From the NCBI GenBank assembly GCA_040275325.1, contig JBEOKA010000342.1:1-64000 (forward strand): a stretch of 64,000 bases of DNA, written 5' to 3'. Under the pieces are notes generated by a model. It was not told where the DNA came from, made no database searches, and saw only the letters and a program-made list of their open reading frames with translations. A program made the position numbers and the translations under genes. This stretch comes from Xiheimicrobium sp040275325 (lineage in GTDB: Bacteria > Myxococcota > Myxococcia > Myxococcales > Myxococcaceae). Each line of letters starts with the position of its first letter. Within the stretch, counting starts at the first letter, position 1. Shown one piece after another: positions 63,220 to 64,000 of this stretch.

Positions 63220-64000
63220 TCACGCCGCGTGGGGCGCGAGCACTCCGGCGAGATCGTTCACCTCGAGGCGCGCGTTCGACAGGTCGCGGCCTCGGGCACG
63301 AACGACTTCGTAGTTCTGAGGGTCGCTGAGCACCTTCGCGACGAGCCGCTGGTTCAGCGCGTGGCCCGTCTTGTAGGCCGTCATCGCGCCGATCACCGGC
63401 TTGCCGAGCAGCGCCACGTCTCCGAGCGCGTCGAGCAGCTTGTGGCGCACGAACTCGTCGGGGAACCGAAGGCCCTCGGGGTTCAGGATCGAGAAGTCGT
63501 CGACGACCACCGCGTTGTCGAGCGAGCCGCCGCGGGCCAGGCCCATCTGGCGAAGACGATCGACGTCACGCAGGAAGCCGAAGGTGCGCGCGCGCGCCAC
63601 TTCACGAACGAACGAGTGATCGCTGAACTCGAGCGTGAACTGCTGGTCGGAGATCAGCGGGTGCTTGAAGTCGATGGTGCAGTCGATGCGGAACCGGCGC
63701 GAGGGCGAAAACGTGGCGTGCTTGTCGCCGTCGACCACCGTGACCGAGCGCTTGATGACGATGAACTGCTTGAACTCTTCCTGGGTGCGAATGCCGACTT
63801 CGCTGATGAGGCGCGCGAAGGGCTCGGCGCTGCCGTCGACGATGGGCACTTCGGGCCCGTCAATTTCGATGCGCAGGTTGTCGATGCCGAGGCCGCTCAG
63901 CGCAGCCAGCAGGTGCTCGACGGTGGCGACGCGTGCCTTGCCGTGACCCAGCGTGGTCGCGAGCGAGGTGTCGACGACGTACTCGGAGCGAACGGGAATG
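63220..64000 (-). CDS. lpxC: UDP-3-O-acyl-N-acetylglucosamine deacetylase LpxC, 5' end outside window
   Basis: About 259 codons are visible; the start lies beyond 64000. Zn ligand motif ATVEHLLAAL (first His) is near the edge, and the other His and Asp ligands are in FVRHKLLDALGD. The substrate-loop GPEVPIVDGSA and hydrophobic end FVREVARARTFGFL are normal. LpxC deacetylates UDP-3-O-acyl-GlcNAc, the committed step of lipid A synthesis, confirming an LPS outer membrane. The C-terminus extends slightly past the usual domain (LSNARLEVNDLAGVLAPHAA). Confidence 0.95.
   Translation of the reverse strand, partial: IPVRSEYVVDTSLATTLGHGKARVATVEHLLAALSGLGIDNLRIEIDGPEVPIVDGSAEPFARLISEVGIRTQEEFKQFIVIKRSVTVVDGDKHATFSPSRRFRIDCTIDFKHPLISDQQFTLEFSDHSFVREVARARTFGFLRDVDRLRQMGLARGGSLDNAVVVDDFSILNPEGLRFPDEFVRHKLLDALGDVALLGKPVIGAMTAYKTGHALNQRLVAKVLSDPQNYEVVRARGRDLSNARLEVNDLAGVLAPHAA

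Overview
The window is chromosomal DNA of a high-GC, Gram-negative bacterium, most likely a member of the Myxococcota. Four things point there: an AglZ-type gliding-motility protein (pseudo-receiver plus very long coiled coil), three PilT-family motor ATPases, many large cysteine-rich or beta-rich lipoproteins, and a bacterial microcompartment (BMC) shell operon whose proteins look like those of Haliangium ochraceum. LpxC at the right edge shows an LPS outer membrane. Genes are tightly packed on both strands with many ATGA/GTGA overlaps. No insertion sequence, prophage, CRISPR array or plasmid function was seen.

Layout. 1-9.7 kb: end of an unknown gene, AglZ-like protein, an IgGFc-binding-like lipoprotein, and two adjacent PilT-like ATPases. 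9.8-20.2 kb: ABC exporter, Hpt protein, CNB-DUF1003 protein, secreted or lipoprotein genes, a VIT-VWA protein with a downstream ECF-like sigma factor, a cysteine-less C39/papain-like membrane protein and a tandem glutaredoxin/GST-N protein. 20.2-32.4 kb: UvrD/PcrA helicase with a proline-rich insert, a double-receiver regulator, GT4 glycosyltransferase, UPF0158 protein, POT peptide transporter, TMTC-like membrane protein, an AAA ATPase and a GNAT enzyme. 32.4-41.6 kb: repeat lipoprotein, degenerate cyclic-nucleotide-binding protein with a third PilT, FHA protein, YacG, a lipoprotein, tRNA-Thr(CGT) with its terminator and a tandem 0.1-kb repeat, and glutamate dehydrogenase. 41.6-44.6 kb: YdjM-like protein, an unknown protein, a GT-C glycosyltransferase and a tiny protein that is 35 percent histidine.

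The most interesting block is 44,728-48,225: a compact operon encoding a double-stacking BMC-T trimer, a BMC-H hexamer, a BMC-P pentamer, an unknown 71-residue protein overlapping both neighbours, a CoA-acylating aldehyde dehydrogenase with an N-terminal encapsulation-type helix, and a second, single-layer BMC-T trimer. It holds a complete shell and one core enzyme. No signature enzyme, PduL-type phosphotransacylase or alcohol dehydrogenase is seen in the window, so the substrate cannot be read from this locus (a metabolosome with incomplete core). The histidine-rich gene is transcribed divergently from the same 110-bp intergenic region.

48.2-64 kb is mostly housekeeping: a zinc-ribbon/Sel1 membrane protein, Lpd, ThiO with a coupled 47-residue membrane peptide, an HD-GYP response regulator, MoaA, a DsbA-type lipoprotein-PyrF-membrane protein operon, a lipoprotein, an MmcQ/YjbR protein and the 3' part of lpxC.
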